64,000 nt of DNA from Acanthamoeba castellanii str. Neff (GCF_000313135.1 NW_004457538.1:365135-429134); one strand, 5' to 3'; counted from the first letter of the stretch, positions 34,554 to 46,730 are shown. Numbers and translations: made by a program. The notes: a model not told the origin generated them from the sequence alone.

Positions 34554-37500
34554 ATGAGGAGGACTCCCGGTCCCGGAGGAGTCGGAGGAGGCAGCGGGTG
34601 GAGGTGGTCACAAACGGAGACGCTAGTGCGGGTCTCGTTCCCCGTTCCGCGCGGCATTCGCAAGAGCGATGTGACGCTCGCCCTTGCTGACAACAGCCTT
34701 CGCCTCACGCTACGCGACTTCCCTCAGCCCCTACTCGACGTACTGCTGCTTTCCTTACCCCCCCAACAAATCAAATCCTCTCTAATTACTCCATCATCCG
34801 GGACATTATCTCTCTTTTTTTCCATGCATCCTTGTGTTCTTGTTTTCTTATTATTCGCACCGTCTACTCCTTTTGGAAGCGGATTGGTGTCTCGATTGAT
34901 TACGTCAGGTGGCTACACTTTGAAGCCACAACTTGTGACGGTCTCTCTTTTCTCCCTTCCAATGTACGTCTTTTCTTTAGGGGCCGCTGTGGGGCCGCGT
35001 CAACACGCAGAAGGCTCGCCAACGCGGGCACAAGCTCACCAAGAGCGGACGTGTACGCGTTACCATTGCCCGTGTACAACTATCATCATGACCGCACACT
35101 CACTCACTTCGCTTTGCTCGTCTCGCCGACGGGCCGACGCTCTACGCTCTACTGTGGCGCGAGTGCAGGTGGCAGTCACGCTTGAGAAGCTGGACCGCGT
35201 GCCCTGGAAGCAGCTGTTCAAGGAGGGCGTCAGCCCAGTCGCCGCCAACTACGCCGCACTCACGCCTCCGCCACCGCAGAAGAAGGTGCGTGTGTGGGCT
35301 GAACACGACGCACACATTTTGTTCTCCGCCGGTACGTCCAGATCTGACGCCTGGCGCGTTTCGTGCGTCGTTGTGTACACCAGTTGATGGTGGTGTACGA
35401 CTATGACTCGGAGGCGCCGAACGAGCTGACCATTCGGGAGAACGACATCGTCACGGTGATCACCGAAGACCCGTCCGGTTGGTGGAAGGGCGAACTCAAC
35501 GGCACCGTGGGCCTGTTTCCCTCCAACTTTGCCCAGCCCTACGAAGATGGGGTACCGTACCCCGCCTCCTGTCCACACCTAATGCAGAAGCATGGAAGTA
35601 CTTAAAAGCGACAACACACACACACACACACACACACAATTCGAATGCACAGCCTGACCAGTGTACGCTCCGCCCTCTTTGTTGTGCTCTTTCTCGATTT
35701 CCATATTTCATCATTTTCATTTTATTACAATTATGAATGTTAATCCATATTGATTTATTTTTTAATTTGCTCCCAATGATGCAGTGGACGACGACTCGGA
35801 TGAGGAGGAGGCGCCCGCGCTTTCCGCCATGCCCGTGGGAGCGGTGCCCATGCCTGGGCTACCGTCGACGCCGACCGGCGCTCCGTCCAACGAACTAATG
35901 GCCAAACTGCAGCGCCGAACTGCCGCCATTAACGGGCCGGCCGGCGGCGGAGCCGGACCTGCTCCTGGGCCTGCCGGGCCAGGAGCATCTGCACCGAGGG
36001 AGCCGCCCGCTTCTGGAGCCCCAAACGCGCCAGGTCCATTCGCCGGCCGCGGCGGACCCGGGACGAGGCCGCGCGACGTACGTCCCATTCCCGGTCGGCT
36101 CGCCGCGGCGCACCACGCACGACACACACGCACGACACACACCTGACGCCGTGCAATATTTATAGATTGCCAGGCAGTCGACACCGGTTCACGCTGGCCT
36201 GGGCGGCGGCGGCCCTGGCGCTCCGCCCGTAGCCGCCCGAGCGCAGAGCACCATGTTCGGTAGGGCCCCTCCCCGCACCAATCACGACGCGTTGATCGTT
36301 GGCGCTTTCTGATTTCTGATTGGCCGTCGGTCCCGCAGGAGGCCCCGAGGAGCGACCACGCGGAGGCGGGGTGGCCGCGGCCGCAGCGGCTCTGGCCGGC
36401 GCCGGCGGCGGTGGCTTTGGCGGCGCGCCCCCACCCGGCGGGGTGTCGCCCTTTGGCGGCGGCCTCCGAGCGACGGCTCCCCCCGCCACCTCCGCAGCTC
36501 CCGCTCCGGCGGGCGGCGGTACTCCACCGCCGGCGGGCGGCGACGCATCGAGGAGGCCGCCGCCTCCGGCCCGCGCCGCGCGTCCGATGCTCTCCGTCTC
36601 GGAGCCCGTCCCCGAGCTCGTCGTCTCGTCGCCCTTCGGCGGAAAACTCCGGCGAGCGGCTCCAGCGGCTCAGGGCCAGGAATCGATACCGTACCGTGCT
36701 GCCAACCCCCCAGAGTTCTCTCGTTTTCGTGGGAACTTAAAACGCTTCACTTCTTCTCTCGCGCATTAGTGCGCCGACGCCTGAGCTCGAGGCGTCGACG
36801 GACGCCTACGCTCCCCCGGGCACCGTGGCCCTCGCCAAGGCACGCACTTCACCGCACGCTGGGCGTGGCCGTAACCGCTAACATCTATGTACGCACGCGC
36901 GACCGCACACGCACGTACCACCGCACACGCACTCGCACACGCACAGGCGCTGCATGATTACCAAGCCACGGCCGACGAGGAACTCTCCTTTGGTGAAGGA
37001 GACACCATCTACGTGCTCGTCAAGGTGGGCCTCCATTTTTTCTCCTTTTTTTCTCTCTTTTTCTTTTCGATGCTGACACCTGACACGTCACGGCCGATGT
37101 AGGATGAGTCGGGTTGGTGGCAGGGCACGGCGAACGACCAGACGGGTTGGTTCCCGGCAAACTTCGTGGAGGAGCTGCCCTTCAACCCCGGGTCGTCGGA
37201 CTCGTCGTCGGGCGCGTCGAGCCCGATGAGCTCCAGCGGCGACGGCCTCGGCGCGGATGACGCCAGCGTGGCCGACAAGCTCGCCGACATCGAATCCGCC
37301 AGCGCTCGTCTGGTAAGCGACGCCCAATCTCCACCTTCGCTTCTCCTCTTTCTGACCAATCACTTCCTTCGTGTGTTATGTCGTGTTGTGTGTTGTGTCG
37401 TGTTGTGCGCGTGCCGTGCAATATTACACCAGGCGACACCCAAGCGCGCCCTGGGAGCGTCGAACAGGCGCAGGCCGTCGCGCTCCAAGCGAGTCATTCC

Positions 37501-38789
37501 GACGGCCACGACCGGCGCGCCGTCGGTCGTGGCCTCCGTCCTCGCCTCCACCCCGGTCCCCGCCGCGTCGCCCGCCCCCGCCGCCTCCGCCCCCGGCCCC
37601 GCCCACGCCCCCGCCGCTTCCTTCCGATCCAATCTGCGAAAGTGCGTGGCTCTCTTTCTCTCTCTCGCCATTGGTCGCCAGGGTCTCACAACGCTGGCGT
37701 TGTGTTGCATGGTAACCACATTGTGCAGGGCCGCACCCACCGACCAAAACTCCGAGCCCGCGGAGGTTCCGGTGCCGGCTCCCGTCCCAGTCCCGGTCCC
37801 CGTGCCGGCCGCCGTCGAGGTCGAGAAGGAGGAGTCGAAGCCCACCGCCGTGCGTCGTCCCCTCTTAGAATCCGATCCGATCGCGCTGACTTTGACTCAC
37901 GTGACGTGGCGCCCACCATCACCCAGGCCACGGCCGCGCAGCTCAAGAAGAGCCCGACGGCCGTCCTGGCCAGGGCGCCCGAAGGTGGTCTGGGCTCGTT
38001 GCCATCGCGACAGGCCACGTCACCCCTGTTGACCCGTTCCCCGGCTCCGGCGCCTGCGGCCGCGGCTTCGTCGCCGCTGTCGACATCGCAGTCGTCGTTG
38101 TCGACAGAGGCCGGCCAAGTGGTGGCGCCCGCCAAGTGGCCGACGCAGCAGCTGGGCGAGTACCGCGAGTTCTGCGCCGACGTGTGGGCCATGCTCGAGT
38201 CGGCCGGCGGTCTGGCGCTCGCGCTCTGCGCCACGGACGGCACCACGTTCGCCCGCGGCGGCGCCAGCCAGCAGCCCTTTGCGCTGGGCCAGTGCGCCTT
38301 CCCCTTCCTCCAGGCCCTTGCCATCAGCCAATCGGGCGCGCGCGCAATCTCCGCTCAAGTCGGATCCGAGCGAGCCCCGGCAGGTACTGTGGTCGACAAC
38401 AATTGCAACCAAGCTGCGCGAGTGGTAACTAATAATGTGTGCGTGTCGTGTCGTGTCGTGTCGTGTCGTGTCGTGTCGTGTCGTGTCGTGTCGTGTCGTG
38501 TCGTGTCGTGTCGTGTCGTGTCGTGCACCGTGTGTTGTGGTGCTCTTGCGACGCAGGCGATGTACTGTCGCTGAATGCGGAGAAGAAGCCGCACAACGGG
38601 CTGACGTCGGCGGGCGCGCTCAAGCTGTCGTCGCTGCTCTTCGCCGGCCAGGACGCGCCGTCGCGCATCGGACAGCTCCTCCAGTCCTTTGCCGCCTTCG
38701 CCGGCACGCCCTACCTCTCCTGCTCCATGCCCGCTTACCTCTCGCTCCGCTCCACCTCCAACAAGTACGCGCCGCATTCCTCTCTCTCT

Positions 38790-38820
<31 letters not shown>

Positions 38821-39621
38821 CGCGGTGGTGTGCGTGCGTGTGTATGTGTGTCTGTGGGCGTGTGCGGTCTGACGGACAATGGTATGTGTGGCATCTATGT
38901 GCAGAGACTATGCGCTGGCCTATTGGCTGAAGAGCTGCGGCGGGCTCGATAGCGAGGTGGTCCCCACCCTCGAGTTCTTCTTCCAGGCCTGCGCCATCGA
39001 GGTGCGCGCGCCCATCTCGCTCACAGTCAAACCTACGTAGTAGCGACTGGTCTTGACCGGGCTCTCTTCTCTTTCTCGACAGGCCTCGTGCGAGACGCTG
39101 GCCGTGATGGCCGCCACCCTCGCCAACTCGGGCGCTTGTCCCTCGTCCCTCAAGTACGCAACTCTCGGTGTCGTGTCGTGCCGTGCGCTATGTGTAGTGT
39201 CGTTTGTCGTGTGCGCACAAAGGCTAACGAACGAACGAACGAACGAACACGACGCGACAGGCAAGCGGCGAAGTCTGACGCGGCGGACGAGGTGGCCAAC
39301 CAGCTGGCCAGCTGCTGCGGGCTGTCGGAATTCAACGAAACGCCCGACCGACCCATCGCCCTCAAGGCCTCCACCACTTCCGGATGCGCCTTCATCGTCG
39401 GTACGTGGACCCCCTGACTTCCTTTCCATCGCCTTCAACCACTTTTCTCACCGGCTGGCGCTCTTCACGTGTGTGTCGTGTGTGTCGTGTTGTTTCTTTG
39501 GGATGCAGTGCCGGGTGTGATGGGTCTGGCCGTCTTCGCGCCGCCCGCGTCCCCTGCGCTGGGCAAGTTCTGTAAACTACTCTCCTCCAAGTACCCCTCG
39601 CTCCACTCCGCCAAGCCATAA
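34554..39621 (+). CDS. CS-SH3-SH3-glutaminase-like fusion, probable pseudoenzyme scaffold
   Basis: ATG at 34554, TAA at 39619-39621, many exons. A CS (p23/NudC) domain opens it (WSQTETLVRVSFPVP, LLD|GPLWGRV, VAVTLEKLDRVPWKQLF). SH3-1: MVVYDYDSEAPNELTI...GWWKGELNGTVGLFPSNF. A long Pro/Gly/Ala linker. SH3-2: ALHDYQATADEELSF...GWWQGTANDQTGWFPANF. A second Pro/Ala linker. The last 400 residues match human GLS-type glutaminase: LALCATDGTTFARGG, KPHNGLTSAGALKLSSLL, LEFFFQACAIEASCETLAVM, AATLANSGACP and VVPGVMGLAVFAPP. The expected QSxxK is GQCAF, and the Asn, Glu and Tyr ligands appear replaced. Key joins (SERAPA|GDVLSL) are in phase, so this is one gene. Role inferred: cytosolic SH3 scaffold using a dead glutaminase fold. 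Confidence 0.83.
38443..38525. repeat. (TGTCG)16 pentamer array in the fusion gene
   Basis: Near-perfect pentamers in the intron that separates the SERAPA and GDVLSLNAEKKPHN glutaminase-like exons. Confidence 0.95.
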
Positions 39622-39894
39622 TACCCCCTCCTCCTCCTGGATCATCATCTCTGGTCAATAATATAATATTAGCCATAGACAATATAAGCCACATATATAT
39701 TGGCCCCATATATAAGCATAGTATGGCCGCATGTACTGCAGCTATACTGTTTCGATTCCAGCAGCACCAACAACAATAACTTAATTTCTTCTGTTGCATT
39801 TTGCCCCAAACGCATAGTGATGAATAGGAAGATGGCTGTGGTGTGTGATGAGGCTAGGGCGAAGAAAGAGGAAAGAGAAGAAGAGAGGGATAGA
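39622..39894. other. Convergent intergenic spacer
   Basis: 273 bp, AT-rich (ATATTAGCCATAGACAATAT near 39661-39690), holding 3' ends of the converging genes. AATAATATAATATT sits 40-50 bp past the upstream stop and could serve as a polyadenylation region. Confidence 0.4.
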
Positions 39895-40698
39895 TTAGTT
39901 GGCGAAGTTGACGACGGTGACGCCCTTCTGCGACTCCGTGCACTCGGGCTTGAACTCCACACTGATGAGCGCGCACCACAGCCCACGTTATCGGGGGGGG
40001 GGGGGAGTGGTGAGAAAACCTCCCATGGCCAGCAAACGAGCACCGATGAATATGCTGCGGTTGGTCGGAAAGAAGAGGAGCACGCACGTGACTCTGGCAA
40101 CGCAGCTCGCCACAGTGCTCAGAACGTTGTTGAACTGGCTGTAGGGCTGAGCCGAGATCTGCACCTTGCCTGTTGTTGTTGGGTTGTGTTATTTCTTGAA
40201 AGAGAGAAAAACATGATGACGACGAAGATGATGATGAAGGGCATGATAGATGGATAGATCGACACAGACGATGATCTACGAGGTTTTACTTTGGGAGGGG
40301 GGGGGCATACCAGGTAGGGCGGGGTACTCGTTCACGGGGACGGAGCGGAGGTACTCGTCGTTGACGAAGTAGATGATGCCCTCTTCCATGCCCTCCTCAT
40401 CGAAGAGGGTGATCATGGCGCGCACGCCCTGCAGGTCCTTCACGTTGGACAGCTCCCTGTTGTAGGGGTACTGCTCCAATCCTTCACCACCGGCCTCATC
40501 AAGTTCAGCGGACGAACAAGAGGTAATGATGAAGAAGAGGAAGAAGAAGCAGAGACTTGAAGAGGGGGTTGGGGGGGAATTACCGTGTTGGCCTCCAAAC
40601 ATCTGGATTTTGTACTTCTGGCAGGGGGGTGGGCCACCCTGGGCACGGGCAAAAGCAATGAGTGCGACGAGCACTGCGATGAACAAAGCGGCCTTCAT
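39895..40698 (-). CDS. Secreted orphan protein, about 170 residues
   Basis: Start at ATG 40698 (MKAALFIAVLVALIAFARAQ), a clear signal peptide with cleavage likely after ARA-Q; the in-frame ATG at 40710 adds MRRE. Spliced body: PCQKYKIQMFGGQH, GEGLEQYPYNRELSNVKDLQ, VRAMITLFDEEGMEEGIIYF, VNDEYLRSVPVNEYPALPG, KVQISAQPYSQFNNVLSTVA, then a Leu/Phe-rich segment (VTCVLLFFPTN) and the last exon VEFKPECTESQKGVTVVNFAN. Stop TAA at 39895-39897. Donors are followed by C runs (40297-40305, 39993-40005). No family recognised; the even Cys count suggests an extracellular disulphide fold. The 3' exon boundaries are less certain than the 5' ones. Confidence 0.6.
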
Positions 40699-41021
40699 CT
40701 CCCTTCTCAAAATCTATCCCAAACCAAAAAAACCTAATCAGATCTCCCCACTCCCTGCGTAAAGGACACTTCTGCTTATTGGTCGGTCGTAAAGGTTGGT
40801 CCGTGCTTTGCATTTTCTAGCAGGTAAAGGAATCTGTGGAATATCGGTAATTCGATTATGGGACAGAGTGGTAGTTTCTTTTTTGGTTGCTTTTTCGGCA
40901 ACTTTTGGCCATCTGATTCATCATCAATTTTGTCTTTCAATCATCTTTCTCCTTGCACGCAGCAAGCCAAGCATCTCGCCACCCTCCAATCAGAAAGAAG
41001 TATTCTACGCACCAACAGACC
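40699..41021. promoter_or_regulatory. Divergent promoter region secreted orphan / PRP28
   Basis: 323 bp between divergent ATGs, T-rich on the plus strand (40871-40930). No canonical TATA box. Confidence 0.4.
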
Positions 41022-44000
41022 ATGTCAGATCGCAGACGCTCTGGTATTTAGCCTCCCATTTCTGTTTTTTACCCTATCTTTATTTCTTTTAATATTTAAT
41101 GCAAATCATCTTGTCAATTCATCCCATCTCACTCTCCTCCAATCTCCATCTTGCACGTGCAACTGCAGATCGAGATGAGCGTGATGTGCGTCGCAGCGAC
41201 AGGGATGACTACCGCAGCGACCGAGATCGCGACCGCGACGACTACCGCAGCGGCAGCCGCTCCGACAGAGACCGCGACCGCTACGTTTCAGACCGGGACC
41301 GCGATCGCAGCAAGCGCTCGCGCGAGAGGGACGACGGCGCGCGCGGCAGCCGCCGCGACATCGACGACCAGCGCGACGCCAAGCGCAGGCGCGACGACGA
41401 CATCAACGATCGCGGCTCGCGGGGCTCGTCCTACGCCGACGCGCAGCACGCGCGTGCGATGGGCGTGACGTCGGCCGGCGCCGACGACGACGGAATGGAG
41501 GTGGTGCAGCCGACCGAGGAGGAGCTCGAGGAGGCGCGGCGCGTGGAGGCCCTCCTCCAGAACTCGTCGGGCGCCCACCACCGCGAGGCCAAGATCGCCG
41601 GCATCCGCCCGACCGAGAAGGTAACACCACGAGGCGCCCCCATCACCGTTGTCCTCTTTCGGGCCACTAAGGCGCGCGTGTCGTGTTGTGCGTTGTGTGT
41701 GCGTGTGTGGTGCGTTGTGTGTGCATGTGTGCTGTGTGTGCGTGTGTCGTGCGTGTTGTGTCGTGGGTGAGCAGTTGTCGGCGAGGCCGGAGCCGGTGTC
41801 GATCGAGGAGCTGGCCAAGCAGCGCGCCCAGGAGAGCGCCAAGCCCAAGTTCCTCTCCAAAGAAGGTCTGTTCTTCCCCCTTCCGGGCATACGAACGAGC
41901 CCACCAGAAGACAACACACACTCACCCATCCGTGCGTGTCGTGTCGTGTGCTGTGTGTGTCGTGCTATGTCAACAGAGAGGCAGCGATTGGCGTTGGAGA
42001 GGCGCGCGGCGCAGGTGAAGGAGAAGCAGGAAAAGACGGCCGAGATCCGCGAATCGCGCCAGCAGTTCTTCCACCAGGCCGACGACGCCCCGCCCGCCAA
42101 GCCCGACCTCATCGACGACCGACGCGGCGGGGGCGGGCGTGACCGCGATCGTGACCGCGAGCGCGACCGTGACCGTGACCGTGATCGCAGCGATCGCGAT
42201 CGTGACCGCGAGCGCGACCACTGGCGCGACCGCCGCAACGACGACCTCGAGAAGAACCGCGTCGGCGGCGGCGGCGGCGGCAGCGACCGCGGGCGCGAGA
42301 GAGCGGACCGCGATGACCGCGGCGGCCGCGGGCGCGACGAGGCGGGCGACCGCCCGGACCGCGAGCGCGACCGCAGGCGCGAGGAGCTCGAAAAGAAGGA
42401 GAACCTCACCCGCGAGGAATCCCAAGAACTCTCCGAAATCAAGGTATGCATGCATGCGTGTCATTCCATCTATGTGTGTGCGTGTGCGCACACGCGTGTG
42501 TCATGTGTCGTGTTCTAACAACACGTTGCTTATATGTAGGCGCACTACCTGGGGCTGAAGAAGGAGAAGCGGAAGGTGGTGAAGCCGAGCGAGAAGTTCA
42601 AGTTCGTGTTCGCGTGGGACCTGTCGGAGGACACGTCGCGCGACCACAATCCGCTCTACAACCAGCGCCTCGACGTGCGGCCCTCGTTCGGCCGCGGCTT
42701 CCTGGCCGGCATCGACCAGAAGCAGCAGCTCAAGGCCTTTGAGGCCGACAAGGACCACTCGCGCGTGGCCCGCGTCGAGCGCCGCCTGGACGAGTCCTAC
42801 CTCGGGCGGGGCGACACGGGCCGGCACTGGTCGCAGAAGGCCCTGGGCGAGATGACCCAGCGCGACTGGCGCATCTTCAAGGAGGACCACAGCATCTCGA
42901 CCAAGGGCGGCCGCGTGCCGGTGCCCATGCGCAACTGGGGCGAGTCCAAGCTCCCCACCGTGCTCCTCGATGGTACGCACACGCTCGCCGCACACACCGC
43001 ACACGCACACGCGTGTGTTGTATGATGGTTTTTTTTTTTTTAACTAGTGTGTCGTGTGTGCAGCGATTGAGAGTGCGGGGTACAAGCAGCCGATGCCGAT
43101 CCAGATGCAGTCGATCCCGATCGGTCTGCAGGGCCGCGATCTGATCGGTCTGGCCGAGACGGGCTCCGGCAAGACCTGCGCCTTCGTCCTCCCCATGCTC
43201 GTCTACATCTCCAAGCTGCCCCCCATGACCGCCGAAAACGCCGTATGCCCCCCCCCTCAAACCGCACACGACACGACACGACACTCACTGACAATGACAC
43301 ACGACACACGACGACAGGCGGACGGGCCGTACGCGCTGATCATGGCGCCGACGCGGGAGCTGGCGCTGCAGATCGAGCAGGAGGCGGCCAAGTTCGCCAG
43401 CGCGATGGGCTTCCGCACGGTGGCGGTGGTGGGCGGCCAGTCGATCGAGGAGCAGGGCTTCTCGCTGCGCCGCGGTGCCGAGATTCTCATCGCCACGCCC
43501 GGCCGGCTGGTCGACTGCCTCGAGCAGCGCTACGTGGTGCTCAACCAGTGCAACTACGTCGTGCTCGATGAGGCCGATCGGATGGTGGACATGGGCTTCG
43601 AGGTGCAGGTCACCACCATCCTCGACGCCATGCCCTCGTCCAACCTCAAGTCCGAAGACGAGACCACGGCCGAGGAGCAGATGGCCGCACTCGTACGTCT
43701 TCTTTCTTTCGTTCTTTCTTTTCGCTTTCGTTCTTTGTTTCGGCGAAATGCTGACGTGTGTGTGTGGTCGGTGCGTGTGCGTGTGTGCAGCAAGAGGAGA
43801 AGCCCGACCACGTGTACAGAACGACGGTCATGTTTTCGGCCACGATGCCGGTCGCCGTCGAACGCCTCGCCAGAAAGTACACCTCCCCACCTTCACCCCC
43901 TTGTCGTGTCGTGCTGTGTGCCGCGTGTGTCGTGCCGTGTCGTGCGGTGTGTGTCGTGCGGGCGCTGACGGTGCGCACGGTTGGCTGGTTACAGGTATCT

Positions 44001-44796
44001 GCGGCATCCGGCGGTGATCCAGATCGGCGAGGTGGGCAAGGCCGGCGAGAAGATCGAGCAGCGCGTCGAGTTCGTGAAGGGCGACAACGACAAGAAGAAC
44101 AAGCTCCTCAACCTCCTCTACTCGGGCATCGCGCCGCCCATCATGGTCTTCGTCAACCAGAAGAAGAACTGCGACATCCTCTCGCGCGCCATCAACAAAG
44201 CCGGCGTACGTCGAACACTCTTCTATTCTCACCCCTCCCCCCCAATATGTTAACATTGCTTGGCTGACCCCCCAACCAACGCAACAAACAAACAGTTCCG
44301 TTCGGCGACGCTGCACAGTGGCAAGAGCCAGGAACTGCGTGAGGAGGCCATGGACGGCTTCAAGGCCGGCACCATCGACATCCTGGTACTGTGCCCTGTG
44401 TGTGTGTGGTCGCGTGTGTGTGTCGTGCGTGTCGTGTGTGTCGTGTGTGTCGTTTTTCTGACCGGTCTTGTTATGTCGTAGGTGTCGACGGACGTGGCGG
44501 GTCGTGGTATCGACGTGAAGGGCGTGACGCACGTGATCAACTACGACATGGCCAAGTCGATCGCCGACTACACGCACAGGATCGGCCGTACGGGCCGCGC
44601 GGGCATGAAGGGCGTGGCCGTCTCCTTCATCACCAACGACGACGCGGACCTGTTCTACGACCTCAAGCAGATGCTCCAGGCCTCGGGCAACCCGGTGCCC
44701 AACGAGCTGGCCCACCACCCGGCGGCCAAGATCAAGCCGGGCGCCGCCGGGACGCAGGGCAAGACCCGACGAGAGACCGTCATCTACGCCCCCTAG
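41022..44796 (+). CDS. PRP28: PRP28/DDX23-type DEAD-box RNA helicase
   Basis: Exon 1 is only MSDRRRS (ATG 41022, donor GTATTT); it joins in phase to [16 protein letters not shown]. An RD/RS-like N-terminus, the DDX23 signature [20 protein letters not shown] and NWGESKLP lead to the helicase core: Q motif [21 protein letters not shown] (motif I), PTRELA (Ia), TPGRL (Ib), DEAD in [13 protein letters not shown] (II), SAT in MFSATMP (III), HSGKSQ-type IV/V with [10 protein letters not shown] (V) and [10 protein letters not shown] (VI). TAG/TAA-equivalent stop at 44794-44796 after ETVIYAP. This is the U5-snRNP helicase that swaps U1 for U6 at the 5' splice site, of interest in a window rich in unusual donors. 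Confidence 0.95.
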
Positions 44797-44993
44797 AAGA
44801 GGAGAAGGGAGGCCTCAACTGGGCAGCACCAGAAGAAGAGGCTGAAGAAGAAGATAGTGACGGTGATGGTGATGGGAAGTCACTTGTAGTAGTTGAAGAA
44901 GGTGATTGTTTTTTTCAGAATAGACAACCGCTACACCACCAGAGCGTAGTGGGCTCAACTTCCATCTTTTTTTGTTGTTGTTTTGGCACTGGG
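44797..44993. other. Convergent intergenic spacer
   Basis: 197 bp between the PRP28 stop and the stop of the complex I gene; GA-rich near 44830-44920, T run near 44967. Confidence 0.4.
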
Positions 44994-45412
44994 CTAGTAG
45001 TGCTCGCCAAACCAGGCTGTGCCACACCACCATGATGGCAAATCAGTGGCAGAACGGAATCATGATTAAGCTTTGGGGGGGGGGCATACATTGCTTGGGT
45101 GACTTGAAGGGGACGAGAATGCCGCGGACATTAGGCATGGAGAGGAAGGTAATGGCCACGCCTTGATGTGGCAGAGAAAAATGAATGATAATTGAGAAAT
45201 TAAGCGAGTGCCAATGCAAGCTCCAGGCAGCTGCACTCAACGGAGATCAAATTTGGCTTTGGGGGGGGGGTACCAAGGCCACCAAGGAAGAAGGAGATGG
45301 AGATGGCAGGGTCCTCAAGAGTGACCTCCTTCCAGAACTGGTTGAACCGGCCGAAGTAGGTGCCCTTGTTCACCGGCCTGATAATCGTGCGCACTCCTCT
45401 GGCAGCCGACAT
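44994..45412 (-). CDS. Complex I small subunit, NDUFA3 (B9)-like
   Basis: Two introns, about 85 residues. Exon 1 MSAARGVRTIIRPVNKG then TYFGRFNQFWKEVTLEDPAI, reaching SISFFLGGL and donor GTACC; exon 2 VAITFLSMPNVRGILVPFKS ends SPKQ|S; exon 3 WFGEHY, TAG at 44994-44996. FWKE...DPAISISFFLGGLGVAITFLS aligns by eye with the NDUFA3 pattern W-x-x-E-P-x-L-x-x-S-F-x-x-G-G-L-A, a single-TM accessory subunit of NADH dehydrogenase in the mitochondrial inner membrane. The match covers one segment only, so this is tentative. Both introns begin GTA followed by a ten-C run, strikingly alike. Confidence 0.5.
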
Positions 45413-46076
45413 CCTTTCGTTGATTTGATTTCGATTTGATTTCGATTTTTACCAGCAACCAGGAAATGGAATTGCAAAACCATTTCTTGCCGCAAAAAAA
45501 AGGAAAAGAAAAAAGGCGGGCCAGGCTGTGCTGAGGTTCCCGCATCGGGTGGCCGGTCGTACACCAGGACGGCCGGAGTGTTAAAGTACTTTCCTCACGC
45601 CCTAAAAGAAGATGGTGACCACCAACCAAGGACGGATCTTAAATCAGGGTGGCCGCCACCCAAAAAAGAAAAAAAAAAAAACGGTAGTGTGGTGTGGAGC
45701 CGAAGTTGGTGATGGAGAAAATGGGAAGGTGAACAGCTCGATGTCATTCCTCCTTGTAGATAAGCACGCTGCAAGCTACCCACGAGTTCTGTTGGCGCTG
45801 GGGTTGCGAGTCCATATAAGGAAAGAACGCAAAGAATTTGATATTCTGAGCCAATTACGCGTGCGCTGAGGCCGCAGAGCACGGGGCACAGTCCGTGGAT
45901 TCAAGCAGGTCGTTGGGGGCAGTGGCTGAGTTCTTCCACTTTTCCATGACCTCCAGTCAGAAGCAGGAGGGTGAACAGGCAGAGCTCACAGTCCTGGAGT
46001 TATGCGTGGCCAAGTATAAAACCAACTCAAGTTGAGCTCTTCAAAACCAATCCAACCTACAACAAACCAACTGACC
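45413..46076. promoter_or_regulatory. Divergent intergenic region with TATA box for the plus gene
   Basis: 664 bp. TATAAA at 46015-46020 lies 57 bp before the ATG at 46077 and could be the plus promoter. A run of A's at 45664-45682 and a G/A-rich stretch are the only other features; no exon or RNA gene is supportable. Confidence 0.5.
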
Positions 46077-46414
46077 ATGAGCGACATCAACAAGACCAAC
46101 ACCAAGGACGGTAAGCATTCCACCCCACACTTACACAATTTGATGTCCACATTCTTCAGCAGCTACATGTTGTTGGAAAGCTGACCTCATGCTTGTGGTT
46201 ATCATCAGCCGCCGACCTGAAGGCTGAGCTTCAAGTGGCCGACTCGCGGGAGCCTCTGGACATCGCCAAGGACAAGGCCCAGTTCCTCAAGAGGAAGGAG
46301 GAGCATACCTCGGCCAAGATGCAAAAGTACGAGAACTACAAGGGCGACATCGTCTACAAGCACAAGGACTACAACCACCAGCAGCAGCCCGGTGGTGCCC
46401 AGAGGGGCGCCTAA
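46077..46414 (+). CDS. Small hydrophilic protein, about 79 residues
   Basis: ATG at 46077 (MSDINKTNTKD), donor GTAAGC, then exon 2 in phase: AADLKAELQVADSREPLDIA, KDKAQFLKRKEEHTSAKMQK, YENYKGDIVYKHKDYNHQQQ, ending PGGAQRGA and TAA at 46412-46414. No hydrophobic segment, highly charged (K/E/D), likely partly disordered. No family recognised. The strong TATA box and compact gene suggest high or regulated expression, as for many stress or ribosome-associated small proteins, but that is conjecture. Confidence 0.6.
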
Positions 46415-46730
46415 GCTCTATCCCTCCACTCCTCTCCTAAGCTGCTCGCGCTTCTTCATCTTTACAGCGACCCAGTCGATTGCTGGGCGCTTCTTTCTTA
46501 TTTTAAGCTCGGCAGCTTTGCATAAACACCCTCGTTCATCTACGTCGCTGTCTTCTGCCACCTTCTTGTTTATTGGCGTTCGTTCATGAGAGGGAAGCGA
46601 TGAACAGGGCGAATAGAGAGTGTGTACAGTACTGATCCACGGCGCAGGGGGGAGGGAGAAGCGAAATCGAAAAATCGGGAGACGAGAAAGAGGGGCGCGA
46701 GAAGAATGAGAGATGGTGAATACGATCGAT
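46415..46730. other. Convergent intergenic spacer, small protein / eIF2-beta
   Basis: 316 bp between stops. No coding sequence supportable; the GAGAA-rich stretch near 46640-46700 probably lies in the eIF2-beta 3' UTR. Confidence 0.4.
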
